NCBI GenBank assembly: GCA_963751695.1
Contig: CAVVVP010000010.1
Span: 124,001 to 188,000, forward strand
Direction of reading: 5' to 3'
Length of the DNA stretch: 64,000 nucleotides
DNA from: SZUA-22 sp963751695
GTDB lineage: Bacteria > Bacteroidota > Ignavibacteria > Ignavibacteriales > Melioribacteraceae
Part shown: one piece after another, positions 38,125 through 47,634 of the stretch
How the letters are laid out: every line of letters begins with the position of its first letter
How positions within the stretch are numbered: position 1 is the stretch's first letter
Translations under genes and position numbers: made by a program
Notes under the pieces: generated by a model
Databases searched by the model: none
Told to the model about the DNA's origin: nothing
The model's input: the letters and a program-made list of their open reading frames with translations, nothing else

Positions 38125-38649
38125 TTACTCAGTTACATTGCTACTCTGTTCAATAAAATCTTTGACTAGATTCATGGCGTCAGAGTCTGATCCAATTATA
38201 AGCTCAATTGTAGCTGGAATAATATTATAAACTCTTCCATAAAGCATTGATTCACTTCGGTCTTCTTCAGCAGGGAAATTAAAAATACTGAGAAATAGGA
38301 GAAATCCACTTATGAAAAAGAGTATTTGAAGTGTTCCGGCAATCGCACCCAAAAGCTGATTGGCAAAACGATTTACTTTATCAAGCGGATGAATGATTCT
38401 TTTAAGAATTGATGCAAGAAAAATTATCCCAATAAAAATTACAAATCCTGCAACTATTTCAGCGAGATAAATTTCATTACTAAAGACTGGTGAAATGAAT
38501 ATACCAAGGGGTTGGTAAAACTGAATCGCAAATAATACACCGAGTACTAATCCAACTAATCCAATTACTTTTCTAATTAGGCCATCTCTAAATCCAAGAG
38601 CGAAACCAATGAAGAGTATTATTAAAATTATTATATCTAGATAATTCAA
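38125..38649 (-). CDS. CvpA family membrane protein
   Basis: 174 residues with four hydrophobic segments and the family pattern NYLDIIILIILFIGFALGFRDGLIRK at the N-terminus; the end is a soluble acidic tail. CvpA proteins are integral membrane proteins linked to colicin V production and envelope homeostasis; molecular function is unknown. One base separates it from mutS2 and from yqeY. Confidence 0.85.
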   Translation of the reverse strand: MNYLDIIILIILFIGFALGFRDGLIRKVIGLVGLVLGVLFAIQFYQPLGIFISPVFSNEIYLAEIVAGFVIFIGIIFLASILKRIIHPLDKVNRFANQLLGAIAGTLQILFFISGFLLFLSIFNFPAEEDRSESMLYGRVYNIIPATIELIIGSDSDAMNLVKDFIEQSSNVTE

Positions 38650-38650
38650 T

Positions 38651-39097
38651 TTAGCTTAAGATTTTTTCAACAATTTCTTTTACTTTTTTGCCATCTGCCT
38701 GACCTTTATACTTTTTAATTGATGCAGGCATTAACTTAGAAAAATCAGATTTATTCTCAGCACCAATTTCCTTTGCTAAAGAAGAAATCCCATTAGTCAA
38801 TTTTTCATCTGTAAGTTGAGTGGGAAGATACTCTGAGATAATTTTCAATTCTGCTTCTTCCTTTTCTGCTAAATCATCTCTACCAGCTTTTCGAAACTGA
38901 TCAATTGATTCTTTTCTCTTTTTCGCTGCTCCAGTTAGCAGAGAGAGTTCTTCTTCACTCGTCTGTTCTCTTCCAACACCACTCTTTTCAAATTCCAATA
39001 CGAGAGCTCTCAAAGATCGAACAGTAGTCAATCGAACTTTATCACCTGCCTTCATAGCATCTTTTAGATCTGAATTTATTTTTTCTTTTAAATTCAT
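38651..39097 (-). CDS. GatB/YqeY domain protein
   Basis: 148 residues, the free-standing YqeY size. The N-terminus has DLKDAMKAGDKVRLTTVRSLRALVLEF and the middle RKESIDQFRKAGRDDLAEKEEAELKIISEYLP, both hallmarks. Relatives resemble the C-terminus of the amidotransferase GatB and are thought to bind tRNA; function uncertain. It has its own strong SD (GGAG, just before ATG 39097), right after the terminator that closes the exbB/D operon. Confidence 0.9.
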   Translation of the reverse strand: MNLKEKINSDLKDAMKAGDKVRLTTVRSLRALVLEFEKSGVGREQTSEEELSLLTGAAKKRKESIDQFRKAGRDDLAEKEEAELKIISEYLPTQLTDEKLTNGISSLAKEIGAENKSDFSKLMPASIKKYKGQADGKKVKEIVEKILS

Positions 39098-39109
39098 TTT
39101 AAAATCTCC

Positions 39110-39147
39110 AAAAAAAAAGGCAGGCCATATTAGATATATAACCTGCC
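39110..39147 (-). terminator. Rho-independent terminator after the exbB-exbD-exbD operon
   Basis: On the minus strand the GGCAGG arm (39147-39142) pairs with CCTGCC (39124-39119). The intervening TTATAT/ATATGG extends the stem with two G-T pairs. A run of nine T follows (complement of A 39118-39110). It lies between the second exbD stop (39169) and the yqeY start (39097), so it separates the two units. A textbook structure. Confidence 0.85.
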
Positions 39148-39168
39148 CGATTGAAATATAAACTTACC

Positions 39169-39582
39169 TTAAAACTTCAGCATTGCCGAATAGTTAATTC
39201 TACGGGCATCAGCTTTTCTTAGAGCCTGTTGAATATCGTTCACAATTCCCATGTCCGAGCCCTTGTCTATTCTCATTGAAACAATAACGTTTGGTAATTC
39301 AACTCTCTTTTTATACATAATATCTTGTATATCTTCAATTTGTACAAAATTATCATTTAGCTGGATTCTTCCACTCTTTCCAACCCAAATATAAGAGACC
39401 AATCTTTTATTCTCAATTTTCTCAATTGCTTCTGCCTCTGGAAGTTGATACTTGACATAGACTTCAACTTCTTTTAAAGTTGTTGCAACCATAAAGAATA
39501 AGAGAAGCATAAAGATAATATCTGGCATTGATGAAGTAGGTATCTCTTGTTTAGCTGAGGATCTTTTTTTCTCGAATTTCAT
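39169..39582 (-). CDS. ExbD/TolR family protein (second copy)
   Basis: 137 residues. One N-terminal membrane helix (about 20-40) with the conserved IPTSSMPDIIFMLLLFFMVATT, containing the helix Asp that carries protons, then a periplasmic domain. It is the second of two ExbD genes behind ExbB, 21 bp from the first. Duplicate ExbD genes are common in TonB-type motor operons of this branch. It shuttles proton-motive force to TonB-like transducers together with ExbB. Confidence 0.92.
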   Translation of the reverse strand: MKFEKKRSSAKQEIPTSSMPDIIFMLLLFFMVATTLKEVEVYVKYQLPEAEAIEKIENKRLVSYIWVGKSGRIQLNDNFVQIEDIQDIMYKKRVELPNVIVSMRIDKGSDMGIVNDIQQALRKADARRINYSAMLKF

Positions 39583-39603
39583 TAATTTTACCTATCTATC
39601 AAT

Positions 39604-40140
39604 TTATTTTAGTTTTTCAGGTTCAGCAATAGAAATAATAATCGGAACTTTATTCCTTAGATCTAAGTTTTCTTCGTCATCTAGTTCATATAATTTCTTA
39701 TTGAAATTTCTCTGAGCGTAGCCGGTTCTAACTTCGGCATAAGCGCCCTTAACTTGATCTAGAGCTTGTATATAAAGATTATAATTAGTCTTTCTCGAAG
39801 TTTTAATCGAAACAACTAACTTCTTGTTTTTTGGTAAATCAATTTTACTTTCAATTCTAGGAAGTAAAGTTTCTTTGATTTGAGGTATTGCGATCACATC
39901 GCCATCTAAAAGAACATCGCCATTCTCATTTATGTTAAGCGCTGCTAGTCTATCTTTTGATAGTGGAACAAATTCTTGTTCCTCAGGAGGTATATATTCA
40001 GGCAAACTCAAACCAATACCAGTGTCGACATCGATTGTCGTTGACACAAGAAAGAATAGTAAAAGAAGGAAAACGATATCCGACATACCAGCATCAGGTA
40101 TCTTTGCATCTCTCTCTTTTTTCTTTTTCAATTGGACCAT
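39604..40140 (-). CDS. ExbD/TolR family protein (first copy)
   Basis: 178 residues. Membrane helix about 20-40 with IPDAGMSDIVFLLLLFFLVSTT containing the proton-conducting Asp, then a long periplasmic domain with a C-terminal extension. It is longer than the second copy by about 40 residues. Same operon as exbB: 16 bp from the exbB stop. Role as above; the two copies probably hetero-assemble with the ExbB pentamer. Confidence 0.92.
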   Translation of the reverse strand: MVQLKKKKERDAKIPDAGMSDIVFLLLLFFLVSTTIDVDTGIGLSLPEYIPPEEQEFVPLSKDRLAALNINENGDVLLDGDVIAIPQIKETLLPRIESKIDLPKNKKLVVSIKTSRKTNYNLYIQALDQVKGAYAEVRTGYAQRNFNKKLYELDDEENLDLRNKVPIIISIAEPEKLK

Positions 40141-40156
40141 TTTATTCTCGTCTTAC

Positions 40157-40843
40157 TTATTTTTTATTTAATTCGTAAAGTGCGTCTATTAATTCGATAG
40201 AACTTTCTTCCATATCTCCAACAATCTTATCGATTCTAGAAATTAAATAATTATAGAATACCTGCAGAATTATTGCGGTTACAAGTCCAAATAATGTTGT
40301 TAACAAAGCAATTGAAATTGGGGCTGCAACAACTGATGGTGACATCTGAGCAGCTTGAGCAATAGAATCAAATGCTTCAACCATACCCTGCACAGTACCA
40401 GTAAAACCAAGCATAGGAGCAACAGAGATAAATGTTGAAATCCAAATCATTCCTTTTTCGAGGAATCCCATCTCAATAGCACCATAAGCCATTATTGCTT
40501 TTTCAGCTGCATCAACACCTTCATCTGCTCTTAATAGACCAGCATGAAAAACTGATGCAATAGAACCACGAGAATTTTCACAAACTTTCATTGCTTCTTC
40601 AACACCACCTTTTTGTAATGCATCTTTAACAGTTACGATAAATTTCTTTGTATTGATGTTGGCTCTTGAAAGAGTCCATATTTTTGCAAATGCAAATCCC
40701 AATCCAACCACTAATGAGGCTAAGATAGGCCACATAAATCCGCCACCAGCGTTAAATTTTTCTTGTAAGTAAGTTAGAACACCGGCGTCTTGTGCTTGTG
40801 CTATTAGATAGGTAAAAGAACCTAAGATTTCTGAGAATAGCAT
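40157..40843 (-). CDS. MotA/TolQ/ExbB proton channel protein
   Basis: 228 residues with three membrane helices: near residues 30-55, and two C-terminal (about 130-155 and 175-205) with APMLGFTGTVQGMVEAF and SIALLTTLFGLVTA. These are the ExbB/TolQ hallmarks. It forms the proton-channel pentamer with ExbD. It starts ATG 40843 with a strong SD AGGAGG nine bases upstream. Heads an operon of three genes closed by a terminator. Confidence 0.94.
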   Translation of the reverse strand: MLFSEILGSFTYLIAQAQDAGVLTYLQEKFNAGGGFMWPILASLVVGLGFAFAKIWTLSRANINTKKFIVTVKDALQKGGVEEAMKVCENSRGSIASVFHAGLLRADEGVDAAEKAIMAYGAIEMGFLEKGMIWISTFISVAPMLGFTGTVQGMVEAFDSIAQAAQMSPSVVAAPISIALLTTLFGLVTAIILQVFYNYLISRIDKIVGDMEESSIELIDALYELNKK

Positions 40844-40914
40844 GAGAGGTAACCTCCTGATTTATTGTTTAAATTAAAATTGATTACTAAAATAAATTGA
40901 AATCATACTTGTTA

Positions 40915-40942
40915 ATATTATTCAAATAACAGACAAAGTCAA
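40915..40942 (-). promoter_or_regulatory. Putative sigma-70-type promoter for the exbB-exbD operon
   Basis: On the minus strand TTGACT (40942-40937) and TAATAT (40920-40915) are separated by 16 bp, about 70 bp before the exbB ATG. The upstream SDR gene ends at 40947, so the operon needs its own start. Match to the consensus is partial and such AT-rich hexamers arise by chance. Confidence 0.4.
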
Positions 40943-40946
40943 CATT

Positions 40947-41645
40947 TTATTTGATTTCTACCTCCTCTAAATTTATCGTTCCTGGCAAGACAAAAACATT
41001 CCCATTGATGAATGAATAATTTCCAAATATTTGAATAATAAGCCTACCGATATCTGATGGATGAACAAGGTCATCAAGATCTTTAACCCATTTCTGATTT
41101 TCTTCTGAATCGATAATATATGGTGCAATACCATTAGCACTCATTTTGTATTCTTTTCCCTCTATTGCTAATGTTTTGATCAAGAAATTCAATCCGTTTT
41201 TAGAGATATTATATGCAGCTTTATTTGATTCTGGTTTAAGACTCGACATTGCACTTATAAAACAAATTGATCCAGAATGAGCTGCTTTAATTATTTTTAT
41301 AAAGTATTTTGACACGAGAAAAGCAGAATTAAGATTTAAATCGATCATTTTTTGCCATTCATCATATCTTGTTTCATCAATACTTTTTCCTCCCATAAAC
41401 CCACCAATGGTCGAAATTAAAAACAGTTTATCATTTGAATCAAAACTAATCTTTTCAAAGAGTTTTTTTACTTCAAGTTCATCTGTTGCATTGTTAAGAT
41501 TTATTACTGTTGTTTTTTCTGATGTATATTCATCCATTCTTCTACCTATATGGTAAATATGATCAAAATCAGAATTCTCGAAGTCAGACAAAATTGTTTT
41601 ACCCAGATTCCCACTTGCACCTAAAAAAAATAGAATCTTTTTCAT
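40947..41645 (-). CDS. Short-chain dehydrogenase/reductase (SDR) family oxidoreductase
   Basis: 232 residues. A nucleotide-binding motif FLGASGNLGKTI occurs at the N-terminus, STIGGFMGGKSID in the middle, and the Tyr-x3-Lys pair in AAYNISKNGLN near residue 140; the Ser partner lies in SGSICFISAMSS. Substrate unknown. It overlaps the nuclease gene by 4 bp (ATGA), so it is co-translated. Confidence 0.87.
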   Translation of the reverse strand: MKKILFFLGASGNLGKTILSDFENSDFDHIYHIGRRMDEYTSEKTTVINLNNATDELEVKKLFEKISFDSNDKLFLISTIGGFMGGKSIDETRYDEWQKMIDLNLNSAFLVSKYFIKIIKAAHSGSICFISAMSSLKPESNKAAYNISKNGLNFLIKTLAIEGKEYKMSANGIAPYIIDSEENQKWVKDLDDLVHPSDIGRLIIQIFGNYSFINGNVFVLPGTINLEEVEIK

Positions 41646-42694
41646 TCATCAGTCCATTTCTTTACAATAAATTTTGCTCCAATTGGAATGTGATCACTGT
41701 AGCCTCCAAGATATTTACTTCCTCCGAATGTGGGTGTAGCTGCACCTTTATACTGGCCACTTTTAGTGAGTAGAAACTTTGGGGCAAATAACTCAAATGA
41801 GTTGCAAACATATTGAAAATTTGGTGATGTAATTAAATCTGAAGAAACAATAATCTGATCTAACATATTCCAATCACCTCGATAAAGATATGTCCCAAGA
41901 CCTTCCTCAAAAACAGATGAAGAGAGATTAAAAAGAGATTGAGGATCTATATCAAGATCACAATTATAGAATTTTGCATTCAATACATTGAGTACTGAAG
42001 TATTATTTGGTTCATCATTAAGATCTCCCATTACTATAATGAAAGAGTTTTCAACTGCATTAAAAAGTTCATCAATTCTTGCCCTCAAAACAGATGCAGC
42101 TTTTTCACGATTTGGTCTTGACTTTTCTTCTCCTCCCCTTCTTGATGGCCAATGATTGACAAATACATTTAATTTAGTCCCATTATTATGCATAAGATCA
42201 GCTTGGAAAATATATCTTGTTGGATAACCGCTTGCCAAATCAACAATTAAAGTGTCGATTCGCTCAAGGGAAAACTGATCAGCATCATAAATAATGCAAT
42301 TATCTATTCCCCTTTTATCTGGGGACTCAGCGTAGGCAATTTTATAATTTATGTCTACAAAGTGTCTAGAAATCAACGTATCCAGTAGATGTTTATGTTC
42401 AACTTCTGTGATACCCAAAATGGAAGGCCCTTTTCCATCATTCATCGATTCAATAACTTCAGCGAGATTATTCATTTTTCTATCAATTCTCTTGCTACTC
42501 CATTCTTTTCTTCCCGATTCTGTATATTCTTCATCATTTTTATTTGGATCATCAATATTGTCAAATAGGTTTTCAACATTCCATGAGGCAATATAGAGCG
42601 TATCAACTAGCGATTGTGAGAATAGTATATTTGGAAGTAAAACTATTGTAAATAGTAGATGGATGCTACTGCGTTTCATTAATTCTGTCTCCAT
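41642..42694 (-). CDS. Endonuclease/exonuclease/phosphatase family protein (exported)
   Basis: 350 residues. A hydrophobic N-terminus (SIHLLFTIVLLPNILFSQ) acts as a signal peptide. The EEP fold motifs are YIASWNVENLFD (Asn), LGITEVEHKHLLD (catalytic Glu), FVNHWPSRRGG (His/Pro), MGDLNDEP (catalytic Asp-Asn) and GYSDHIPIGAKF (Asp-His). Likely an exported nuclease or phosphodiesterase; substrate not readable. Divergent from polA. Confidence 0.9.
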   Translation of the reverse strand: METELMKRSSIHLLFTIVLLPNILFSQSLVDTLYIASWNVENLFDNIDDPNKNDEEYTESGRKEWSSKRIDRKMNNLAEVIESMNDGKGPSILGITEVEHKHLLDTLISRHFVDINYKIAYAESPDKRGIDNCIIYDADQFSLERIDTLIVDLASGYPTRYIFQADLMHNNGTKLNVFVNHWPSRRGGEEKSRPNREKAASVLRARIDELFNAVENSFIIVMGDLNDEPNNTSVLNVLNAKFYNCDLDIDPQSLFNLSSSVFEEGLGTYLYRGDWNMLDQIIVSSDLITSPNFQYVCNSFELFAPKFLLTKSGQYKGAATPTFGGSKYLGGYSDHIPIGAKFIVKKWTDE

Positions 42695-42795
42695 ATTTAA
42701 ATTTTATTCGTAGACCTTTCAATTGTTGGAAAGATACTATTAATTAAATAGATTGTTTAACCAATTAAGTAATAACAATCTCAAAATAGGAATTT

Positions 42796-45561
42796 ATGGC
42801 TAAAGGAAAAAGTAGATTTGTAATAATAGATGCTATGGCAATTGCTTATAAAGCTTACTTTGCATTTATCAACAGACCACTCTCAAATTCTAAAGGTGAA
42901 CCGACTTCTGCTGTATTCGGATTCGTGTCACAACTGATTAAAATTATTCATGATACTAAACCAGATTACCTCGCTATTGCTTCAGACTCAAAAGAAAAAA
43001 CGTTTCGTCATGAAATATATGAAGGTTACAAATCCTCTCGGGAGGTTATGCCGGATGATATGATCCCGCAAATACACAGAATTAAAGAAATTGTTGAAGC
43101 CCTAAAAATACCTCTTTACATTTTACCTGGATTTGAAGCTGATGATATTATTGGAACAGTGTGCAAGTTAACAGAAGAATTAGGAATAGAAGTCCTAATG
43201 GTCACTCCAGATAAAGATTATATTCAACTTGTTACAGAGCATTCAAAATTAATAAAACCTGGGAAGACAGCAGAAGAACTTCTGGTTATAGATAAAGAAA
43301 AAATTATAGAGGATATGGGATTTGAACCAGAATTAATGGTTGATTATCTTGCTCTTGTTGGTGATTCGTCTGATGATATTCCAGGTGTTGCCGGGGTGGG
43401 TCCAAAGACGGCTACTCCTCTGATCTCAGAGTACGGTACAATCGATAACATATATGAAAATTTGGATAATATAAAAAGTCAGAGTGTTAAGAATAAGCTT
43501 GAGAATAATAAGAATAATGCTTTCCTTTCTAAAACTCTTGCTACTATACGAAAAGACGTACCAATCAAATTTGTTCTTGAGGATACAAAATATATTAAAC
43601 CAGATTTGACCGAGGTTATAAATATTTTGACTGAATTGGAATTGAAAAGTACAATTACAAGAATTAATAAACTTTTTGATTCAGATAGTGTAATGCATCT
43701 AGAAAAGGATGTAAAAGAAACTAAAGAAAGCTTCTCTACAGCAAACTATAAACTTGTCAGCAATCTTAACGATCTTATGAAATTAAAGGAGATTTTATCT
43801 AAATCAGAACTTTTTGTATTTGATACAGAGACAAACTCATTAAACGTGCTTGATGTAAAAATGGCTGGGGCCTCATTTACAGTAAAGAAAGGCGAAGCTT
43901 TTTTCGTTCCCATTAATCCTTTCATTGAATCTGAAGGACTATTTGGGAATGATCATTCTGATAGAATAAGCATAAATGATTTCAGAGAGATTTTAGGACC
44001 GATCTATGAAGACTCGAGTATTAAAAAAGTTTGTCAGAATGGGAAATATGACATTGCTGTTTTAAGAACAAATGGAATTAATGTAACTAATTTCTATTTT
44101 GATACAATGTTAGCAAGTTACATTATTGATCCTGATCAGAGACATGGCATGGATGCCCTTTCTGAATCATATTTAGATCACATACCCATTCCGATCTCTG
44201 ATTTGATCGGCAAAGATAAAAATCCTGATTTGATTTTTGATGCTGAAATCGAAAAGTTAAAGGATTATGCTTGCGAAGATTCTGATATTACATTTCGATT
44301 ATTTTCTCTTTTCGAAAAGAAACTTAAGGAAGAAGGATTAGAAAATGTAGCCTATAATATTGAATTTCCTTTGGTTGAGGTTTTAGAAGATATGGAAAGG
44401 ATAGGTGTAAACCTGAATATTAATGCGCTTTCTGAGTTTAGTGAAGAATTACGTCAATCAATGGAAAATTATACTAAAAAAATCTTTGAAATTTCTGGAG
44501 AAACTTTCAATATAAATTCTCCCAAACAGTTGCAGCAGATTCTATTTGAAAAACTTGGACTTACACCCACGAAGAAAACTAAAACTGGATTCTCAACTGA
44601 CGCCGGCTCGCTCGAGTTATTAAGAGGACAAAGCGAAATTATTGAATACCTTCTTGATTTTCGTCAAGCGACAAAACTTAAATCTACTTATGCTGATGCT
44701 TTACCAAAACTAATAAATTCCAAAACACATCGTTTGCATACTTCTTTTAATCAGACCGTTGCTTCTACAGGAAGATTGTCGAGCCTAAATCCGAATCTGC
44801 AGAATATTCCAATTCGTACTGATCTTGGGAAGAAAATTAGAGCTGCATTTATTCCTCGAGACAAGGATCATATATTGCTCAGTTCAGATTATAGTCAAAT
44901 TGAGCTTCGAATTATGGCAAGTATATGTGATGATCAAAATTTAATCAGAGCATTTCAAAATGGTGAAGATATACATCGCAGCACTGCAGCACTCGTTTTT
45001 TCTGTTGATCCAGACGATGTAAACTCAGATATGAGAAGAAAAGCAAAAGAAGTAAACTTCGGAATACTTTATGGAATTGGAGCATTTAGTTTGGCAACGA
45101 GACTTGGAATTCCAAGAAAACATGGACAAGAGATAATAGACACATATTTTTCGAAATTCACTAATGTAGAAAAATATATTTCCGATTCAATAAACTCGGC
45201 AAAAGAAAATGGATACGCAGAAACTTTATTGGGACGAAGAAGATACTTAAAAAACATTAATAGCAGCAATCGAGTTGCAAGACAATTTGAAGAACGAGTT
45301 GCGATCAATATGCCTATTCAAGGCACAGCAGCGGATATGATTAAATTGGCCATGATAAAAATTTACAATGAATTCAATAAGGCTAAAGTCAATACAAAAA
45401 TGGTTTTACAAGTACATGACGAGCTTGTTTTTGATGTTCCCAAAGACGAGGTTGAAATTGTTAAACCAATAATTAAAAAATCGATGGAAGAAGCATTGCC
45501 ATTAAATGTCCCTATCTCCGTTGATATGGGAATTGGCAAAAACTGGTTAGAAGCACATTAA
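42796..45561 (+). CDS. polA: DNA polymerase I
   Basis: 921 residues, three domains. The 5'-3' flap exonuclease (about 1-280) has GFEADDIIGT and GDSSDDIPGVAGVGPKTA. The 3'-5' exonuclease (about 320-490) has the Exo I motif VFDTETNSLN and CEDSDITFRLF, so proofreading looks intact. The polymerase domain (about 520-921) has DYSQIELRIMA (motif A), REVNFGILYG-type finger (KEVNFGILYG, motif B) and VHDELVFDVP (motif C). It fills gaps and removes RNA primers. SD AGGA before ATG 42796. Confidence 0.97.
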   Translation: MAKGKSRFVIIDAMAIAYKAYFAFINRPLSNSKGEPTSAVFGFVSQLIKIIHDTKPDYLAIASDSKEKTFRHEIYEGYKSSREVMPDDMIPQIHRIKEIVEALKIPLYILPGFEADDIIGTVCKLTEELGIEVLMVTPDKDYIQLVTEHSKLIKPGKTAEELLVIDKEKIIEDMGFEPELMVDYLALVGDSSDDIPGVAGVGPKTATPLISEYGTIDNIYENLDNIKSQSVKNKLENNKNNAFLSKTLATIRKDVPIKFVLEDTKYIKPDLTEVINILTELELKSTITRINKLFDSDSVMHLEKDVKETKESFSTANYKLVSNLNDLMKLKEILSKSELFVFDTETNSLNVLDVKMAGASFTVKKGEAFFVPINPFIESEGLFGNDHSDRISINDFREILGPIYEDSSIKKVCQNGKYDIAVLRTNGINVTNFYFDTMLASYIIDPDQRHGMDALSESYLDHIPIPISDLIGKDKNPDLIFDAEIEKLKDYACEDSDITFRLFSLFEKKLKEEGLENVAYNIEFPLVEVLEDMERIGVNLNINALSEFSEELRQSMENYTKKIFEISGETFNINSPKQLQQILFEKLGLTPTKKTKTGFSTDAGSLELLRGQSEIIEYLLDFRQATKLKSTYADALPKLINSKTHRLHTSFNQTVASTGRLSSLNPNLQNIPIRTDLGKKIRAAFIPRDKDHILLSSDYSQIELRIMASICDDQNLIRAFQNGEDIHRSTAALVFSVDPDDVNSDMRRKAKEVNFGILYGIGAFSLATRLGIPRKHGQEIIDTYFSKFTNVEKYISDSINSAKENGYAETLLGRRRYLKNINSSNRVARQFEERVAINMPIQGTAADMIKLAMIKIYNEFNKAKVNTKMVLQVHDELVFDVPKDEVEIVKPIIKKSMEEALPLNVPISVDMGIGKNWLEAH

Positions 45562-45615
45562 CTTTATTTTTGAACGGCCCTGTTTAAGAGCTATTTGATA
45601 AGGATTACCAAATAG

Positions 45616-47371
45616 CTACTGATCGTTATAAAATGCGCTTGATTTATCACCGAAGTGGTCATTGTAGTATTCATCTGCTTTTTGGTGAATTTCCTTCTCT
45701 GTCTTACATTTCAAACAGCTTGCTGCCAACTCATGAACTTCAGAGTAATTCATATCTCTAATGATACTTTTAGCATAAGGGATTGCGGCGGCGCTTAAGC
45801 TTATGGATTGAAGTCCTAGTCCTACTAAAAGAGGAATTGCTTTAAAATCTGCCGCCATTTCACCGCAAAGCGTTACTTTAGTCTTTGTCTTTTTGGCTTC
45901 CGTTATAATGTAAAATAAGGTGCGAATAATTGATGGATGAAACTCTTGATACTGAGAATTTACAATATCGTTTCCCGATCAACCGCAAGCATATATTGAA
46001 TAAGATCGTTTGTGCCTATACTAAAAAAGTCAACATCTTCCGCAAACTCTCTAATCATTAATGCAGCAGAAGGAACCTCTATCATAATCCCAAATTCCAT
46101 ATCATTGTCAAAGGGTATTTTCCCATCTATCAATTCCTTCTTACATTCAGCAAAAATCTTTTTTGTCTCTTTAATTTCTCTTACAGAAGAAACCATCGGT
46201 ATCATGAATTTTAAATTCTTATGTTTGCTTGCTTTTAACGCAGCTTTAATTTGGGATTTAAAGGATTTTTATTGTCCAATAGAAAACGAATTCCCCTCCA
46301 GCCCAACATTGGATTAGGTTCTTTAACATCAACTGGAAGAACCTTATCACCACCAATATCAAATGATCTTATTGTCATAGGAAGTGGATAAAGCTTTTCT
46401 GCAAATTCAGTATAAACTTTCGTTTGCTGATCTTCATTGGGGAAAGACTCGTTTTCTTGAAAGATCTGCTCGGTTCTAACCAATCCAACTCCTTCAGCTC
46501 CATGCTGAATTATAAACTCTAACTCTTCTATGAGATCAAGATTGGCAAGGATATCGATCTTATGACCATCTTTTGTAATTGCTTCCTTATCTTTTAACTT
46601 TGCTAATTCTTTATCAAGTTGATGAAGCTTGATAAGTTTAGATTTATACTTTTCTAGTTGTTCGTTTGTTGGATTTACAATCACAATCCCATTGAATCCA
46701 TCGATGATAAGAGTATCTGTATTATTGATACTTGCGGTTGCATCATGAAGTCCAACAACTGCTGGAATATCTAAAGACCTTGCTACGATGGCTGCGTGTG
46801 AAGTAAGTCCGCCAAAGTTGGTAATGTACCCAGAAACTTTTACTCTAGAAAATAAAACTGTATCAGCTGGAGTTAAATTTTCAGAAACAACAATTACTTC
46901 CTCTGTAATTCTGGACTTCCACTTTTTCTTTCTGATATTTCTAATTATTCTATTTTTGATATCTTCAATATCTTGAGAACGTTCTTTCATATATGGTTCA
47001 TGAGAAGCAACCATAATATCTTGATATTTCGAGAATTCATCGTTTACAATAAATTCAGGATTCATTTTTTCATTTCTAATCCTGTCCGTAATCTTTTCTA
47101 TAAGTATTGGATCATCTAGGATCATAATTTGAGCTTCGAACAATGCTGCACGTTTTTCACCAAGTTTATCTACAGCCAGGCTAAATACTTTTGCTAATTC
47201 TTTTTTTGATTTTTCGAGTGCTTCATCAAAGCTGAAAATTGCATCATCAACATCAGTGATTGACTCATGGTTAATTACTTCAATAGCTTTCTTATATAGG
47301 TAAGCTTGTTTGATTGCTATACCCGGAGCTGCAGCAATTCCTTTGTAAACATTTGATTCAATATTTCTCAT
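45616..47371 (-). pseudogene. ptsI: Phosphoenolpyruvate-protein phosphotransferase (EI), frameshifted
   Basis: The first frame (47371-46235) gives EI from YKGIAAAPGIAI through the catalytic His in GGLTSHAAIVARSLDIP (near residue 192) to LGWRGIRFLL. A shift around 46260-46290 leads to FMIPMVSSVREI, FGIMIEVPSAALM and FFSIGTNDLIQYMLAVDR. A missing G near 45960 (CGGGAAACG) breaks it again. The end is LCGEMAADFKAIPLLVGLG...SAFYNDQ, stop 45616. EI moves phosphate from PEP to HPr. All catalytic segments are present; 4-bp overlap with ptsH. Confidence 0.88.
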
Positions 47372-47634
47372 AATTCATCAAATCCCCTATTAAAGAAATC
47401 AACAATACTTTCTGCCATTTCTTTTTCATCCTCTCCTTCAAAAGAAAGTTTTAATTCACTCCCTTTTGCAGCAGCGAGAGTCATAACACCAATAATACTT
47501 TTACCATTAATGTTCATTCCATCTTTGTAGATGTAAAATTCTGATTGAAATTTTGAGGCGATTTTTACAATGGTTGCCGCTGGTCTTGTATGTAGCCCAG
47601 CACTATTTATAATAGTAATAGTTTTTTCGATCAT
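47368..47634 (-). CDS. ptsH: Phosphocarrier protein HPr
   Basis: 88 residues. The EI-phosphorylated His15 lies in NSAGLHTRPAAT, and the regulatory Ser46 in NGKSIIGVMTLAA is exactly placed for the HPr kinase. It carries phosphate from EI and can act as a regulator when Ser46 is phosphorylated. It overlaps ptsI by 4 bp and the prenyl synthetase by 1 bp. Confidence 0.95.
   Translation of the reverse strand: MIEKTITIINSAGLHTRPAATIVKIASKFQSEFYIYKDGMNINGKSIIGVMTLAAAKGSELKLSFEGEDEKEMAESIVDFFNRGFDEL

Noticed and set aside
45589..45617. Inverted repeat AGCTATTTG ... CAAATAGCT between polA and ptsI
   Set aside because: A 9-bp stem without a T-run on either strand, overlapping the ptsI stop; not enough to call a terminator.
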